Part shown: positions 17,175 to 26,957 of the stretch, piece after piece
Layout: every line of letters starts with the position of its first letter
Numbering within the stretch: position 1 is the first letter of the stretch
Source: CAZUGA01 sp964619885
GTDB lineage: Bacteria; Pseudomonadota; Gammaproteobacteria; Methylococcales; UBA1147
Direction of reading: 5' to 3'
Assembly (NCBI GenBank): GCA_964619885.1
Contig: CAZUGA010000011.1
Span: forward strand, 1 to 64,000
DNA: 64,000 nt
Position numbers and translations under genes: made by a program
Notes under the pieces: generated by a model
Database searches by the model: none
Seen by the model: the letters and a program-made list of their open reading frames with translations, nothing else
Told to the model about the DNA's origin: nothing

Positions 17175-18655
17175 CGTGTTTGCGACAAAGTCAAAGCCAG
17201 ATTTGCTTGCTGTACAAAGTGTTTAAAACTGTCAAAACTTTTTTGATCCAATGCTACGCTGGATAACCCTCGGTCCGCGTAAAACAGCCCAAGAATTTTT
17301 CGTCCTAAAGATAACCGGCCCAAGAAACATTCTTGATGGCCAAATTGTGCCAATACCTGTGATGTAAAAAGACGATCTATGTCGGTCTTCTTGCCAGGCT
17401 TAACCCAAATAGAATCCACCTTCCCAATCGCATAGGAAAATAGGTTGGGCGACGGCCCAACCACCGGCACGCGTATGGGATGGTGGTTTGATGTATTGGG
17501 CCAACCCAATGCGGATTTTTCATTGAGACTGGTTCGATCGGGAGAAAGCAACGTAAACAGTGTTCGGTCCATACCCACACCACGGTGTATACCCTCCATG
17601 ACCATTTCAAAGATTTCATTTATTTTTATTTGACCCAAAAATGCATTAGTAATGTCCTGCAATATCTGCAGCTCCATCTCGGCATTGTTGTAAGTTGATG
17701 TGTTTTGTTCATCACGCTGCTCTGCCACGACCTGCGCAGCATTCGAGGGGATATGTTGGACCGCATCCTGTGCACCAAATTGACTGGCAATTTTTACCGC
17801 ATTTATTGCGTTTTCCTGAATCAGTTCGACCAGCGTTGTTTTGGGCTGGTAGGTTAAACTCGCAACCTTATCCAGACAGATCTGGAATTCTGTTTCTTCC
17901 CAACCTTGCTCGGACACTTCGGCGATCTCATGACTAACGTTGACCAATCCCACACGATCCGAATCGGATTCTGTTCCAGAGATCGCCTCGTCGATCAAGC
18001 CGCCCAACTTCCAAATTCTGCTCAACGAGCTGCCGAGTTGAACCAACGAAAATCCTAATACGGACCGCTCTGCCTGATCTCGGGTCCACCCCTTTTCAGT
18101 TTTTCGAGCTTCAATCTTTTCGGCAGCATGTTTGTCGAAGCAAAAAAACGCGATCCTTCCCAGATTTTTTAATAAAGCGGCGATAAAAACCTCTTCCGGC
18201 GCCGGATCGTTAACCATCTGCGCGAAACACTTGGCCTGTACCGCCGCGTGCAAAGCCCTACCAATTTCGCGATCGACATGTCCTTTATTTCCATGAACAA
18301 CAATGCTCTCGATAAAAGTGCAAGCCAATGTCAATTCACTTACCGCTTTGTACCCCAATATGACCAATGCGCGTGAAATCGTATCCACTTTTAACCGCGC
18401 CGGATTATAGATCGAGCTATTGCTTAGTTTAAGCACCCTGGCTGTCAGAGTTGGATCTTGTAGAATGATCGTGGATATTTCCAACGTGCCCGCCTTTTCA
18501 TCGGCAACAGCCTGATTGATTCGCTGAGCGGTACGCGAAAAAATCGGCATTTCCTGCTCACACAACCATCTTGACCAACCTGCAAGTGATTTTGGGGTTG
18601 TCTGTTCGGCTGTTTCGGATACGATGGCAGAGCTGATAGACGTGGTCACTGGCAA
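17171..18655 (-). CDS. HDOD-domain signalling protein with C-terminal GAF domain
   Basis: 494 residues. The HDOD domain (about 20-290) is recognised by EISTIILQDPTLTARVLKLSNS, then SRALVILGYKAVSELTLAC and IAALLKNLGRIAFF. It is related to HD phosphohydrolases but lacks the catalytic HD pair. A GAF-like domain follows (about 330-494: LQILQDITNAFLG, then GVGMDRTLFTLLSPDR). Such proteins act as output or scaffold modules in cyclic di-GMP and stress signalling. A GGEEF cyclase is encoded at 3841, but no direct link is shown. No membrane segment is evident. Confidence 0.85.
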   Translation of the reverse strand: MPVTTSISSAIVSETAEQTTPKSLAGWSRWLCEQEMPIFSRTAQRINQAVADEKAGTLEISTIILQDPTLTARVLKLSNSSIYNPARLKVDTISRALVILGYKAVSELTLACTFIESIVVHGNKGHVDREIGRALHAAVQAKCFAQMVNDPAPEEVFIAALLKNLGRIAFFCFDKHAAEKIEARKTEKGWTRDQAERSVLGFSLVQLGSSLSRIWKLGGLIDEAISGTESDSDRVGLVNVSHEIAEVSEQGWEETEFQICLDKVASLTYQPKTTLVELIQENAINAVKIASQFGAQDAVQHIPSNAAQVVAEQRDEQNTSTYNNAEMELQILQDITNAFLGQIKINEIFEMVMEGIHRGVGMDRTLFTLLSPDRTSLNEKSALGWPNTSNHHPIRVPVVGPSPNLFSYAIGKVDSIWVKPGKKTDIDRLFTSQVLAQFGHQECFLGRLSLGRKILGLFYADRGLSSVALDQKSFDSFKHFVQQANLALTLSQTR

Positions 18656-18765
18656 TAATACAATCGAATTATCATGCGGTTATGATTAGAAATCGTTGAT
18701 CTATTCAGTATAGTCCGAATATGAAGATATCCTTAGAGCCCAACATCAAAAGATAGAACTCCTTT

Positions 18766-19251
18766 ATGAAAGCTCGAAACCACAACAATCTAACCATCAT
18801 ATCTGGCGGACAAACCGGGACGGATCGAGGCGCATTGGACGCCGCGTTGGCAAATGGGATTACCATCGATGGATGGTGTCCCGAGGGACGCTTAGCGGAA
18901 AATGGCAAAATTCCTACCCACTATCCATTGCAGGAATTAGTAGGTGCCGGTTATTCCGAGAGAACCCGGCAGAATGTCATCGAAAGTGACGCGACGATAA
19001 TTTTCAAATTCGGTCGGATAGATAAAAGCCCAGGTACCGAATTAACGCTTAAGCAGTGTGTAACCCACGCTAAACCACATTTATTGATCGACGCAGAAAC
19101 TGTATTGGAATCAGACGCCGTGCAACAAATTCTAGAATTTATGCAGGCACACAACGTACGCAGGCTGAATATTGCCGGTCCGCGTGCAAGCCAGACGGCT
19201 GCGGCTTACGAATATTCCAAAGCGGTATTGCTTGGCCTACTCAACATCTAA
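18766..19251 (+). CDS. Putative molybdenum-carrier/SLOG-family protein (YpsA-like)
   Basis: 161 residues with a Rossmann-like nucleotide-binding fold. The diagnostic N-terminus is IISGGQTGTDRGALDAAL, followed by GWCPEGRLAENGKIP and later LNIAGPRAS. This is the family annotated as putative molybdenum carrier protein, part of the SLOG superfamily that binds nucleotide-derived ligands. The precise function is not established. It is a single gene convergent with pgi, about 40 bases apart. Confidence 0.85.
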   Translation: MKARNHNNLTIISGGQTGTDRGALDAALANGITIDGWCPEGRLAENGKIPTHYPLQELVGAGYSERTRQNVIESDATIIFKFGRIDKSPGTELTLKQCVTHAKPHLLIDAETVLESDAVQQILEFMQAHNVRRLNIAGPRASQTAAAYEYSKAVLLGLLNI

Positions 19252-19290
19252 TCAACTTATTGGATATCGCTTTCCGCCAATTAACGGATA

Positions 19291-20931
19291 TTAAAGCTGC
19301 TTTTTGTAGCGTCTTAACAAACCATTCGTAGAAGCGTCATGAGAATCGGGTTTGAGTTCACCGTCAATTTCTTCAACAATTTCAGTCGCCAACTGTTTAC
19401 CCAATTCGACACCCCACTGGTCGAATGAATTGATACCCCAGATGACACCCTGAACAAATATTTTGTGCTCATATAGTGCAATCAACGCGCCAAGTGATTC
19501 TGGTGTAAGCCGATCAATTAACAACATATTGCTGGGTTTGTTACCGACGAACGTTTTATGCTGTGCGAGCACATCGAGTTGAACTGGATCGTCAACTTGT
19601 GACGCCAGCTCTTGTTTGGCCTGCTTGGTCGTTTTTCCAGTCATCAGGGCTTCTGCTTGCGCAAAGCAGTTAGCCAGCAAAAGTTTGTGGTGGAGTTCAA
19701 GTCCACAATCACTATTGAGCGCGACGATAAAGTCCGCTGGTATCAAATGACTGCCCTGATGAATCAGCTGATAAAACGCGTGTTGCCCGTTGGTCCCGGG
19801 TTCACCCCATAGTATTGGGCCAGTTTTATATGCCACAGCTTGGCCATCACGCCGTACGGTTTTCCCGTTGCTCTCCATATCACATTGCTGTAAATAGGCT
19901 GGGAATCTGTGTAAACGTTGGTCGTAGGGTAGTATGGCGTAACTATCGGCGCCGAGAAAATTGCTATTCCATATCCCGATAAGCGCCAATATGACCGGCA
20001 TATTTTCGTCCAATGGTGCGGTGCGGAAGTGCTCGTCCATCGCGAAGGCACCTGACAGTAACGCCTCAAACCCGTGCATGCCAATACTCAGCGCAATTGA
20101 CAGGCCAATCGCGGACCACAGAGAATAGCGCCCCCCCACCCAATCCCAAAATTCGAACATATTCTCCGGGTCTATACCAAAATCCATTACCTCGGCCCGA
20201 TTGGTCGATACCGCCACAAAATGCTTGGAGACATGATCGGAGGAACCGCTATGATCAACCAACCAATGCCGCGCGGAGTGCGCGTTGGTCATTGTTTCCA
20301 GCGTCGTAAAAGTTTTGGACGCTACGACGAATAAAGTCCTTTTAGGATCCAACGATTTGAGAGTTTGCGCCAGATGCGCTCCGTCCACGTTGGATACAAA
20401 ATGGCAGGTGATTGATGGCAGTCTAAAATCACACAGTGCTTCGGTCACCATATACGGGCCCAAGTCGGAGCCACCAATGCCGATATTCACAACATCGGTT
20501 ATGGATTCCCCACTATAGCCCTTCCAACCACCAGAATGCACCGTATGGACAAAGCGCCCCAATGAACCTAGCACCCGGCGTACGTCAGGCATGACATCTT
20601 GCCCGTCAACCAGAATCGGACGCTGCGAACGATTCCTCAGCGCAGTATGCAACACCGCCCGGTTCTCGGTGGTATTGATCTTTTCTCCCCCAAACATGCG
20701 CCGTTTCCATACTTCAACGTCAGCATACTCAGCCAGCGCGAACAAGCAGTGTAATGTATCGTCGTTAATCCGATTCTTGGAATAGTCTAGAAATATGCCC
20801 GCAGCGTCCCTGGTATAACGAGGATAACGGTCCGGGCATTCGGCAAACATTGCACGCATCTCCGTATCGCGGATTTGCGCGCAGTGTCGTTCGAGATCGT
20901 GCCATGGCTGCGATGCAGATACGACTGTCAT
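19291..20931 (-). CDS. pgi: Glucose-6-phosphate isomerase
   Basis: 546 residues, the usual length. Signature segments are GGSDLGPYMVTEAL, SKTFTTLETMTNA, the GTNGQHAFYQLIHQG block and INSFDQWGVELGK. It interconverts glucose-6-phosphate and fructose-6-phosphate in the cytosol. It lies at the end of the pan cluster, downstream of panD, an order known from pseudomonads and relatives. Confidence 0.97.
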   Translation of the reverse strand: MTVVSASQPWHDLERHCAQIRDTEMRAMFAECPDRYPRYTRDAAGIFLDYSKNRINDDTLHCLFALAEYADVEVWKRRMFGGEKINTTENRAVLHTALRNRSQRPILVDGQDVMPDVRRVLGSLGRFVHTVHSGGWKGYSGESITDVVNIGIGGSDLGPYMVTEALCDFRLPSITCHFVSNVDGAHLAQTLKSLDPKRTLFVVASKTFTTLETMTNAHSARHWLVDHSGSSDHVSKHFVAVSTNRAEVMDFGIDPENMFEFWDWVGGRYSLWSAIGLSIALSIGMHGFEALLSGAFAMDEHFRTAPLDENMPVILALIGIWNSNFLGADSYAILPYDQRLHRFPAYLQQCDMESNGKTVRRDGQAVAYKTGPILWGEPGTNGQHAFYQLIHQGSHLIPADFIVALNSDCGLELHHKLLLANCFAQAEALMTGKTTKQAKQELASQVDDPVQLDVLAQHKTFVGNKPSNMLLIDRLTPESLGALIALYEHKIFVQGVIWGINSFDQWGVELGKQLATEIVEEIDGELKPDSHDASTNGLLRRYKKQL

Positions 20932-21018
20932 AGAGCAAAGTCTATTTTGACCTTAGCCGACCGATAACCGACCATGGAGGGCCGATTCATTGTTTTCCGA
21001 AGCCTGCGCGGCTAAACG

Positions 21019-21399
21019 CTATGCGGCTTGGACTGGAATGGAATGGCTGGAACGAACAATTTCGTTTTTCTCATTCACATAAATAAGTTGCGGCTTAAAA
21101 CTCATCAATTCTTTCTGATCCAAACCGACATAGGAACATATAATGAGCAGGTGGCCGGGTTTGGCGAGGTGCGCAGCGGCGCCGTTGACCGAAATGATTC
21201 CAGAATCATTCTCAGCCCTAATCGCGTATGTTGTAAAGCGTTCACCGTTATTGATATTGTATATTTGGACCTGTTCGTATTCACGAATACCCGAACGATC
21301 CAGCAATACGCCATCTATCGCACACGAGCCCTCATATTCTAACTCCGCATGAGTTACGCTGACTCGGTGCAGCTTGGCTTTCAGCATAGTTATTTGCAT
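21019..21399 (-). CDS. panD: Aspartate 1-decarboxylase (proenzyme)
   Basis: 126 residues from ATG 21399 (MQITMLKAKLHRVSVTHAE), the family start; the frame is open upstream to 21462 but that extension is not conserved. The self-cleavage site is Gly-Ser in EGSCAID around residues 24-25, which yields the pyruvoyl cofactor. It makes beta-alanine, which PanC joins to pantoate. It is separated from panC by a mechanosensitive channel gene. Confidence 0.95.
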   Translation of the reverse strand: MQITMLKAKLHRVSVTHAELEYEGSCAIDGVLLDRSGIREYEQVQIYNINNGERFTTYAIRAENDSGIISVNGAAAHLAKPGHLLIICSYVGLDQKELMSFKPQLIYVNEKNEIVRSSHSIPVQAA

Positions 21400-21488
21400 A
21401 AACTCACTCTGTTTGCCCAAAAAGCGGAGGCAGATTATGCACGAATCCCCTCTCATGGGCAATAGTTGATGATATTACATTATACAGG

Positions 21489-23276
21489 TTAACTAAAGCT
21501 AACGGGGGGAGGCTTTTTATTTAAATCAATAGCTTCCTCGGCTACCAGACGCGCGACCTGCCGGGCATTTTCCATCGCCAAGCCGGGATCCTGCGTGCTC
21601 TGCGCTTCGCTTGTAGAGGTTTTTTCCAGAATATCCCGCTGTAAATGCAATGTTTGCGTAGGAAATGCAAAAGATACCCCTATTTTCTCAGCTATTCGAA
21701 GCATATCCAGCAAAAAACGATGACGTTCGCGTAACTCTGTACTCCAATCCGGAGTTTCCCAAAACACGTAGATCAATATATCCAACGAAGACGCAGCAAG
21801 ATCATTTAGATAGACCTGAAAATAATCGGTTCGCATATACGGATGGATGCGAACAAGTTCCCGGACCGCTTCACAAAATTCCTCGATCTTATCCGGTGGA
21901 GTGCCGTAGGTTAATGAAACTTTACAATTCAATCGTCGATACCGGCGCTTTCCCATATTGTCAATATGCGCGGTAATCAATGCGGCGTTGGGCAGAATAA
22001 TTTCTGAATTGTAAAAAGTTCTGATCCGGGTACTGCGCAAACCAACTTCCTCGACCGTCCCTTCTACATCGCCGATAACAACCCAATCACCGACGTGAAA
22101 ACTTTGATCCAGTAATACCGTCACTGATCCAAACAGATTTTGGACCATATCCTTCGCTGCCAGCGCGAAAGCGAGACCACCCAAGCCCAAACCTGCAACC
22201 AAGCCCGACACATTAAGATTCAGGTTCGATGCCACGAATAGCAGGCCAACCACGGTGACAAGCACCTTCAAAGTCTTGCGCGCCAGCGGTACCAAAACAT
22301 CATCAAGTTTGTTATTGGTGCTCCGTGCGTGGTGCTGTAGGTAAGCTGAAGCAAAATCGACAATCCGATAACCCGCCCAAATCCCGGAAACGCCTGCGAG
22401 CAGTTTTACCGCGACCAGTAACACCAAAAAAACATCGACCGGTAAGCCGAGCGCATTTAAACCACCCCACCATACGCCAGACATTGCCAGTAGTCCGAGG
22501 GGACGCAACCAATCGTCGGGTAATAGCCACAGTTCGGCCATATGCCCCCTTTTGCGCCACAATCGGACACAAGCCCTCAGTGTGAAACTGAGCAATTTAT
22601 CGGCAATAAAACCTAAAATAATAATAAGCAGAATTCCGATCCATTGCCATAATTCAAGTATAAATCCAGCTTGCTTCAGTTGTTTGGGCAAACGCGCCCG
22701 CAACCTCAGATGCCAGGGCAATTGCACGCGTTCCACACTACTATTTTCTCCAAGATTTTCCTTGGGTAGCGCGTCAAGAATAGCGGGGATCTGACTCACG
22801 GTTTTTGAACTGAAAAGCCAGCGCCCACTCGGGCGGCGCTCTATATCAATTGATCCATTGTCAAATTTTCGAATAGTTACCGTTGCACCTTGTTTTTTAT
22901 TGGAGATTTTGTTCAGGTTTACTGGGCCGGTTCGTTCCAGGACCTCCCGTAAAATCCAAACCGTATCTCGACCTTTTTCAACTCGTATCAGCGAATTAAT
23001 CTCCGATAGATCCAAAGTGGCAATTGCTCGCCCCAACACCGCTGAGTTGCCACTGGCGACCGATTTCATTGAATCGAGAAAGGTCTGCATTGTCTCTCGG
23101 GGAGAATTCAGTCCATTAGTATCTAGTTGCTTCGCATCCGTGATCGATCCAGACGTCGGCTCGTTATCGGCAATGCAAAGCGGCAAAAAAAACACTACGA
23201 TCAAGCAGACAATAAGGCGTGCCAATCTAGCGCCCACCGAATCCCCGTTTCTATGAGATAAAGGTGCCCGATTCAT
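21489..23276 (-). CDS. MscS-family mechanosensitive ion channel
   Basis: 595 residues. A signal peptide (IVCLIVVFFLPLCIA) is followed by a periplasmic domain (to about 220), several transmembrane segments (about 225-390), then the MscS pore and beta domain: GLGGLAFALAAKDMVQNLFG and QSFHVGDWVVIGDVEGTVEEVG. It should open under hypo-osmotic membrane tension. The ATG overlaps the panC stop as ATGA, so it is translationally coupled to panC and lies inside the pan cluster. Confidence 0.92.
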   Translation of the reverse strand: MNRAPLSHRNGDSVGARLARLIVCLIVVFFLPLCIADNEPTSGSITDAKQLDTNGLNSPRETMQTFLDSMKSVASGNSAVLGRAIATLDLSEINSLIRVEKGRDTVWILREVLERTGPVNLNKISNKKQGATVTIRKFDNGSIDIERRPSGRWLFSSKTVSQIPAILDALPKENLGENSSVERVQLPWHLRLRARLPKQLKQAGFILELWQWIGILLIIILGFIADKLLSFTLRACVRLWRKRGHMAELWLLPDDWLRPLGLLAMSGVWWGGLNALGLPVDVFLVLLVAVKLLAGVSGIWAGYRIVDFASAYLQHHARSTNNKLDDVLVPLARKTLKVLVTVVGLLFVASNLNLNVSGLVAGLGLGGLAFALAAKDMVQNLFGSVTVLLDQSFHVGDWVVIGDVEGTVEEVGLRSTRIRTFYNSEIILPNAALITAHIDNMGKRRYRRLNCKVSLTYGTPPDKIEEFCEAVRELVRIHPYMRTDYFQVYLNDLAASSLDILIYVFWETPDWSTELRERHRFLLDMLRIAEKIGVSFAFPTQTLHLQRDILEKTSTSEAQSTQDPGLAMENARQVARLVAEEAIDLNKKPPPVSFS

Positions 23277-24121
23277 TTATCTAAATTTACTTGAATATTG
23301 TCAATCAACCGGGCCTTCCCCAGCCACGCCGCGGCCAGTACAACCAATGTACGGTCGTCCGGTTCCGCCAGCACCAGGTCCGATACGCACCGGATAGAAA
23401 AGTAATCCGGTTTAAAACCAACCATTCTCAATCTTTCCAATAGCTCGTCCTCAAGATTTCTAAAATCACGCCGTCCATTTTCCATGTCTCGCCTTGCATC
23501 GCACAAAGTCTGAAACAGGACCGGGGCCCGTTTGTGCTCGCTCGGCGAAAGATAAGCGTTTCTTGAACTCAACGCTAAACCACTGGACTCGCGCACCGTG
23601 GGAACACCAATTATTTCAACTGGAATATCCAAATCAGCCACCATCCGCCGAATCAATATCAACTGCTGAAAATCTTTTTCTCCGAAAAAACCAAGATCGG
23701 GTTGAACCATATTGAATAGTTTACAGACAATGGTCGTTACCCCGGCAAAATGTTGGGGTCTGAATTGGCCACACAATTCATCGGATAAGCCGGGGACTTC
23801 AACGGTTGTGCATGGAATACGTGGATAGATCTGTTCAACGGAAGGCACGAACAATAAATCGGTTGATTGGGAACGAAGTTTTTGCGCGTCTTCATCCAAA
23901 GTTCTAGGATAGGATGCAAAATCTTCGCCTTCGTCAAATTGGGTTGGGTTGACGAATATGGTCGCAACAATTTTTTGCGCCCGCCTCCTGGCCTCCGTGA
24001 TCAAACAAAGGTGGCCGCGATGCAGATTCCCCATTGTCGGTACCAATGCAATGGATTGGTTTTGCTGCCGCCACCGACCTAGCTCGGCTCTCAAATCCGC
24101 CAGTGTTTCAACAACCTGCAT
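23273..24121 (-). CDS. panC: Pantothenate synthetase
   Basis: 282 residues. The nucleotidyltransferase motifs are VPTMGNLHRGHLCLI and FFGEKDFQQL, with the family block SSRNAYLSP. It condenses pantoate and beta-alanine with ATP. It follows panB by 75 bases and overlaps the mechanosensitive channel gene by 4. Confidence 0.97.
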   Translation of the reverse strand: MQVVETLADLRAELGRWRQQNQSIALVPTMGNLHRGHLCLITEARRRAQKIVATIFVNPTQFDEGEDFASYPRTLDEDAQKLRSQSTDLLFVPSVEQIYPRIPCTTVEVPGLSDELCGQFRPQHFAGVTTIVCKLFNMVQPDLGFFGEKDFQQLILIRRMVADLDIPVEIIGVPTVRESSGLALSSRNAYLSPSEHKRAPVLFQTLCDARRDMENGRRDFRNLEDELLERLRMVGFKPDYFSIRCVSDLVLAEPDDRTLVVLAAAWLGKARLIDNIQVNLDK

Positions 24122-24196
24122 GAATCAATGGCTCAAATTAGGCCACCAATCGGCAGAATTTCTACCGTCGATCCCTGGCCTCCAGGGCCGGAATGG

Positions 24197-25009
24197 TTAA
24201 AATTCATGCTCGGCCGCAGGAAACTCTCCATTTCGCACAGCATCCACATAAGCTTTGACCGCATCATCAATGCTCGCCGCTCCATTTAAAAAGTTTTTGG
24301 AAAATCGAGGTTGAATCCCGCGAAAAATACCTAGCATGTCTTGCAATACCAAAACTTGACCATCGCACTGCAAACCTGCGCCTATACCAATCGTTGGAAT
24401 CGTCAACACTTCTGTGATTTCAGCGGCGAGTTCAGCCGGAACACATTCCAAAACCAGCAGACTTGCCCCCGCATCTTGCAACAATTGCGCGTCTTCAAGC
24501 ATCGCTCTGGCCGCCATATCATCCTTACCCTGCACCTTATAACCACCGAGTTGGTGTATAGATTGCGGCGTTAGGCCTAAATGTGCGCACACCGGTATAC
24601 CTTGCTTGCCCATATGTCGAATCGCTTCAGCCCGGTGCGCGCCCCCTTCCAGTTTAACCATTTGCGCATTACCGTCGCGCATTAAACGCGCTGCATTTTC
24701 TGCGGCCAAATCCGGAGTCGAATAACTCATGAAGGGCAGATCTGCAATAAGCAACGCACGGGTTCTGCCTTGGGCAACGCATCGACAATGATAAACCATG
24801 TCATCAACCGTCACCGGTAGGGTTGTATCCATACCCTGAATGACCATTCCTAAGGAATCGCCGACCAAAATCACATCTACACTTTGCCTATCCAACAACG
24901 CGCCAAAGCTCGCATCGTACGCTGTCAAACATACGATTTTCTCCGATCGCTCCTTCATCTGAGCAAGATCTATAATTGTCAAAGTGCGACGTTCCCCAGT
25001 CAGGCTCAT
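24197..25009 (-). CDS. panB: 3-methyl-2-oxobutanoate hydroxymethyltransferase
   Basis: 270 residues, standard length. The segments LTAYDASFGALLD, ILVGDSLGMVIQG (metal-binding Asp), DLPFMSY and VKLEGG are typical. It forms ketopantoate from 2-oxoisovalerate and methylene-tetrahydrofolate, the first committed step of pantothenate synthesis. It lies about 100 bases after folK. Confidence 0.97.
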   Translation of the reverse strand: MSLTGERRTLTIIDLAQMKERSEKIVCLTAYDASFGALLDRQSVDVILVGDSLGMVIQGMDTTLPVTVDDMVYHCRCVAQGRTRALLIADLPFMSYSTPDLAAENAARLMRDGNAQMVKLEGGAHRAEAIRHMGKQGIPVCAHLGLTPQSIHQLGGYKVQGKDDMAARAMLEDAQLLQDAGASLLVLECVPAELAAEITEVLTIPTIGIGAGLQCDGQVLVLQDMLGIFRGIQPRFSKNFLNGAASIDDAVKAYVDAVRNGEFPAAEHEF

Positions 25010-25109
25010 TGACGCAAGCTACCACGGAAAATTTGGCAGACACGCGCTAGAATCTTCAAATCAAACCGGCGCACTGACCAACGCTCACCTTTGCCGTTAG
25101 ACATCTCGA

Positions 25110-25616
25110 TCATTCTATTCGCTGCAATCCATCTTTCGAACATTTTGCCAACAAATCATTTAACCGCCCCTTACCTGGAATAACAATACCGGTCGCGATT
25201 TCGGCGAGAGGATAAAGGACAAACGCACGCTCGGCAATACCCACATGCGGTACTATTAAATCGGCGGTCTCAATAATATCGTCTCCGTACAGAAGAATAT
25301 CCAGATCTAATGTTCTAGGTCCCCACCGTTCGCCAGTCCTAACGCGTCCTTGACCGGATTCTATACTTTGCAAACACTTTAACAATTCGTGCGCTGTTAA
25401 CGAGGTGTCTACCGCCATTACTGCGTTCACATAATCAGGTTGATCGGCCGGCCCCATCGGCGAACTGGAATACAACCCGGACAGGCAATCTTCCTCCACG
25501 CCAGTGATATCTGCAATCGCTATTCTGGCCCGATTCAGTTGCGCGACCGGATTTGCCAGGTTACTGCCTAACCCAATATACGCACGTGCTCGGTGCACGC
25601 CGTTCAATTTTCGCAT
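25110..25616 (-). CDS. folK: 2-amino-4-hydroxy-6-hydroxymethyldihydropteridine diphosphokinase
   Basis: 168 residues. The N-terminus AYIGLGSNLANPVAQLNRA and the signature RWGPRTLDLDILLYGDD identify HPPK. It transfers pyrophosphate from ATP to the pterin in folate synthesis. ATG 25616 lies 3 bases after the pcnB stop, so the two are co-transcribed. Confidence 0.96.
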   Translation of the reverse strand: MRKLNGVHRARAYIGLGSNLANPVAQLNRARIAIADITGVEEDCLSGLYSSSPMGPADQPDYVNAVMAVDTSLTAHELLKCLQSIESGQGRVRTGERWGPRTLDLDILLYGDDIIETADLIVPHVGIAERAFVLYPLAEIATGIVIPGKGRLNDLLAKCSKDGLQRIE

Positions 25617-25619
25617 GTC

Positions 25620-26957
25620 TTATTCAGTAATCTGCCTGTTCGATCTTTTGCTGTTACGCCGACGCTTTCTAGGAGCTTGTCTTGAGCCTCGGGTCATTTT
25701 TTTTCTAGTGGCATCATCGGAAATCTGAAATTTTTCCCACCAATCGGCAATCTCCGGTTCCGCTTCTCCCGTGGTCGCCCGCAATACCATAAAATCAAAA
25801 GCCGCACGGAATCTCGGATGACTTAACAGTTTAAAAGGACGATCTCCCCGTCGGCTCTTGAAACGCAGTTGCATTTGCCAAACCTCCTTAATCGACATTC
25901 CTACCCTGCGTGGAAACGCAATTTGCTTAATTTGCTGTTGGATGACATCTTTAGCCGCTTCTTGGGATGCAACTGCCTCGCTCAGACCTTTCTCAACGTT
26001 TTTCTCGATACGCTTTCGAACCGGTTCCCATAAGAAAGCAGCCATCAGGAAATACGGCATGACCGTTTTTCCCTCAACGATCCGGATATCCGTATTTTCC
26101 AGCGCTTTAGCCAGGAATACCAATGGAAACCCATCGACTTCGTATGCCAAACAGCGTTCTGTTTCCGGAAACAAATTTTCGAATAGATGATAGTGCCTAA
26201 GCATCTCGAAAGTCTGAACAGCATAACCCGATAAAAATAGCTTCAGTACTTCATCGTACAAACGCGCTGGGGGAATACTTTGCAAAAGCGAAGAGAACTT
26301 AAAGATTGGGGCTTCGCAGCTGGAATGTATTGAAAACCCAAGTTTGGTGGCAAATCGAACCGCCCTCAACATGCGCACCGGATCTTCACGATAACGCTGC
26401 TCGGGATCGCCGATCAGGCGTAAGGTTCCGGTACCATGGTCAACCATACCATCGACGTAATCGGCAACCGAAAAATCATAGATGTTGTAATACAATGCAT
26501 TGACGGTAAAGTCTCGGCGCCAAACATCTTCTTCTATAGTTCCATAAATATTATCTCGAAGTAGTCGCCCATTCTCGACGACCCGGTCTCCTTCGGTATC
26601 GTCGCCACGAAACGTGGCAACTTCAATTACTTCACGACCAAAACAAATATGAGCAAGCCGAAAACGGCGCCCAATCAAACGACAATTACGAAATATCGCC
26701 TTAATTTGTTCCGGGTTAGCATCAGTGACAACATCAAAGTCCTTGGGTTCGCGGCCTAATAACAGATCACGCACGCAACCACCGACTAGGTAGGATTGAT
26801 AACCCGATTTTTTCAGCCGATATAAAACTTTTAACGCATTGTCGCTGATTTGAGCGCGTGAAATATTGTGCTCGGACCGCTGATATATTTTACTGGTGGG
26901 CGGTTTACCGGCACTATTGTTGATGCGTTTGGCTAGATTTTTGACAAAACTAAAGAT
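25620..26957 (-). CDS. pcnB: Poly(A) polymerase I, apparent non-canonical ATC start
   Basis: 445 residues if it starts at ATC 26957. The conserved N-terminus (RSEHNISRAQISDNALKVLY, then SYLVGGCVRDLLLG) is fully encoded. Between the in-frame TGA just upstream and the GTG at 26774 there is no ATG, GTG or TTG. A start at GTG 26774 would remove the GG nucleotide-binding motif. The first codons ATC TTT AGT TTT GTC align with the known AUU start of E. coli pcnB (product MFTRV). An AGGG lies about 11 bases upstream of the ATC. Other motifs are DFDVVTDA (catalytic Asp pair), the RRDFTVNALYYN block and a basic C-terminal tail. It adds 3' tails to RNA to promote decay. Confidence 0.9.
   Translation of the reverse strand: MFSFVKNLAKRINNSAGKPPTSKIYQRSEHNISRAQISDNALKVLYRLKKSGYQSYLVGGCVRDLLLGREPKDFDVVTDANPEQIKAIFRNCRLIGRRFRLAHICFGREVIEVATFRGDDTEGDRVVENGRLLRDNIYGTIEEDVWRRDFTVNALYYNIYDFSVADYVDGMVDHGTGTLRLIGDPEQRYREDPVRMLRAVRFATKLGFSIHSSCEAPIFKFSSLLQSIPPARLYDEVLKLFLSGYAVQTFEMLRHYHLFENLFPETERCLAYEVDGFPLVFLAKALENTDIRIVEGKTVMPYFLMAAFLWEPVRKRIEKNVEKGLSEAVASQEAAKDVIQQQIKQIAFPRRVGMSIKEVWQMQLRFKSRRGDRPFKLLSHPRFRAAFDFMVLRATTGEAEPEIADWWEKFQISDDATRKKMTRGSRQAPRKRRRNSKRSNRQITE

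Noticed and set aside
26774..26776. GTG as the start of pcnB
   Set aside because: It would remove about 61 conserved residues including the GG nucleotide-binding motif that are encoded in frame upstream.
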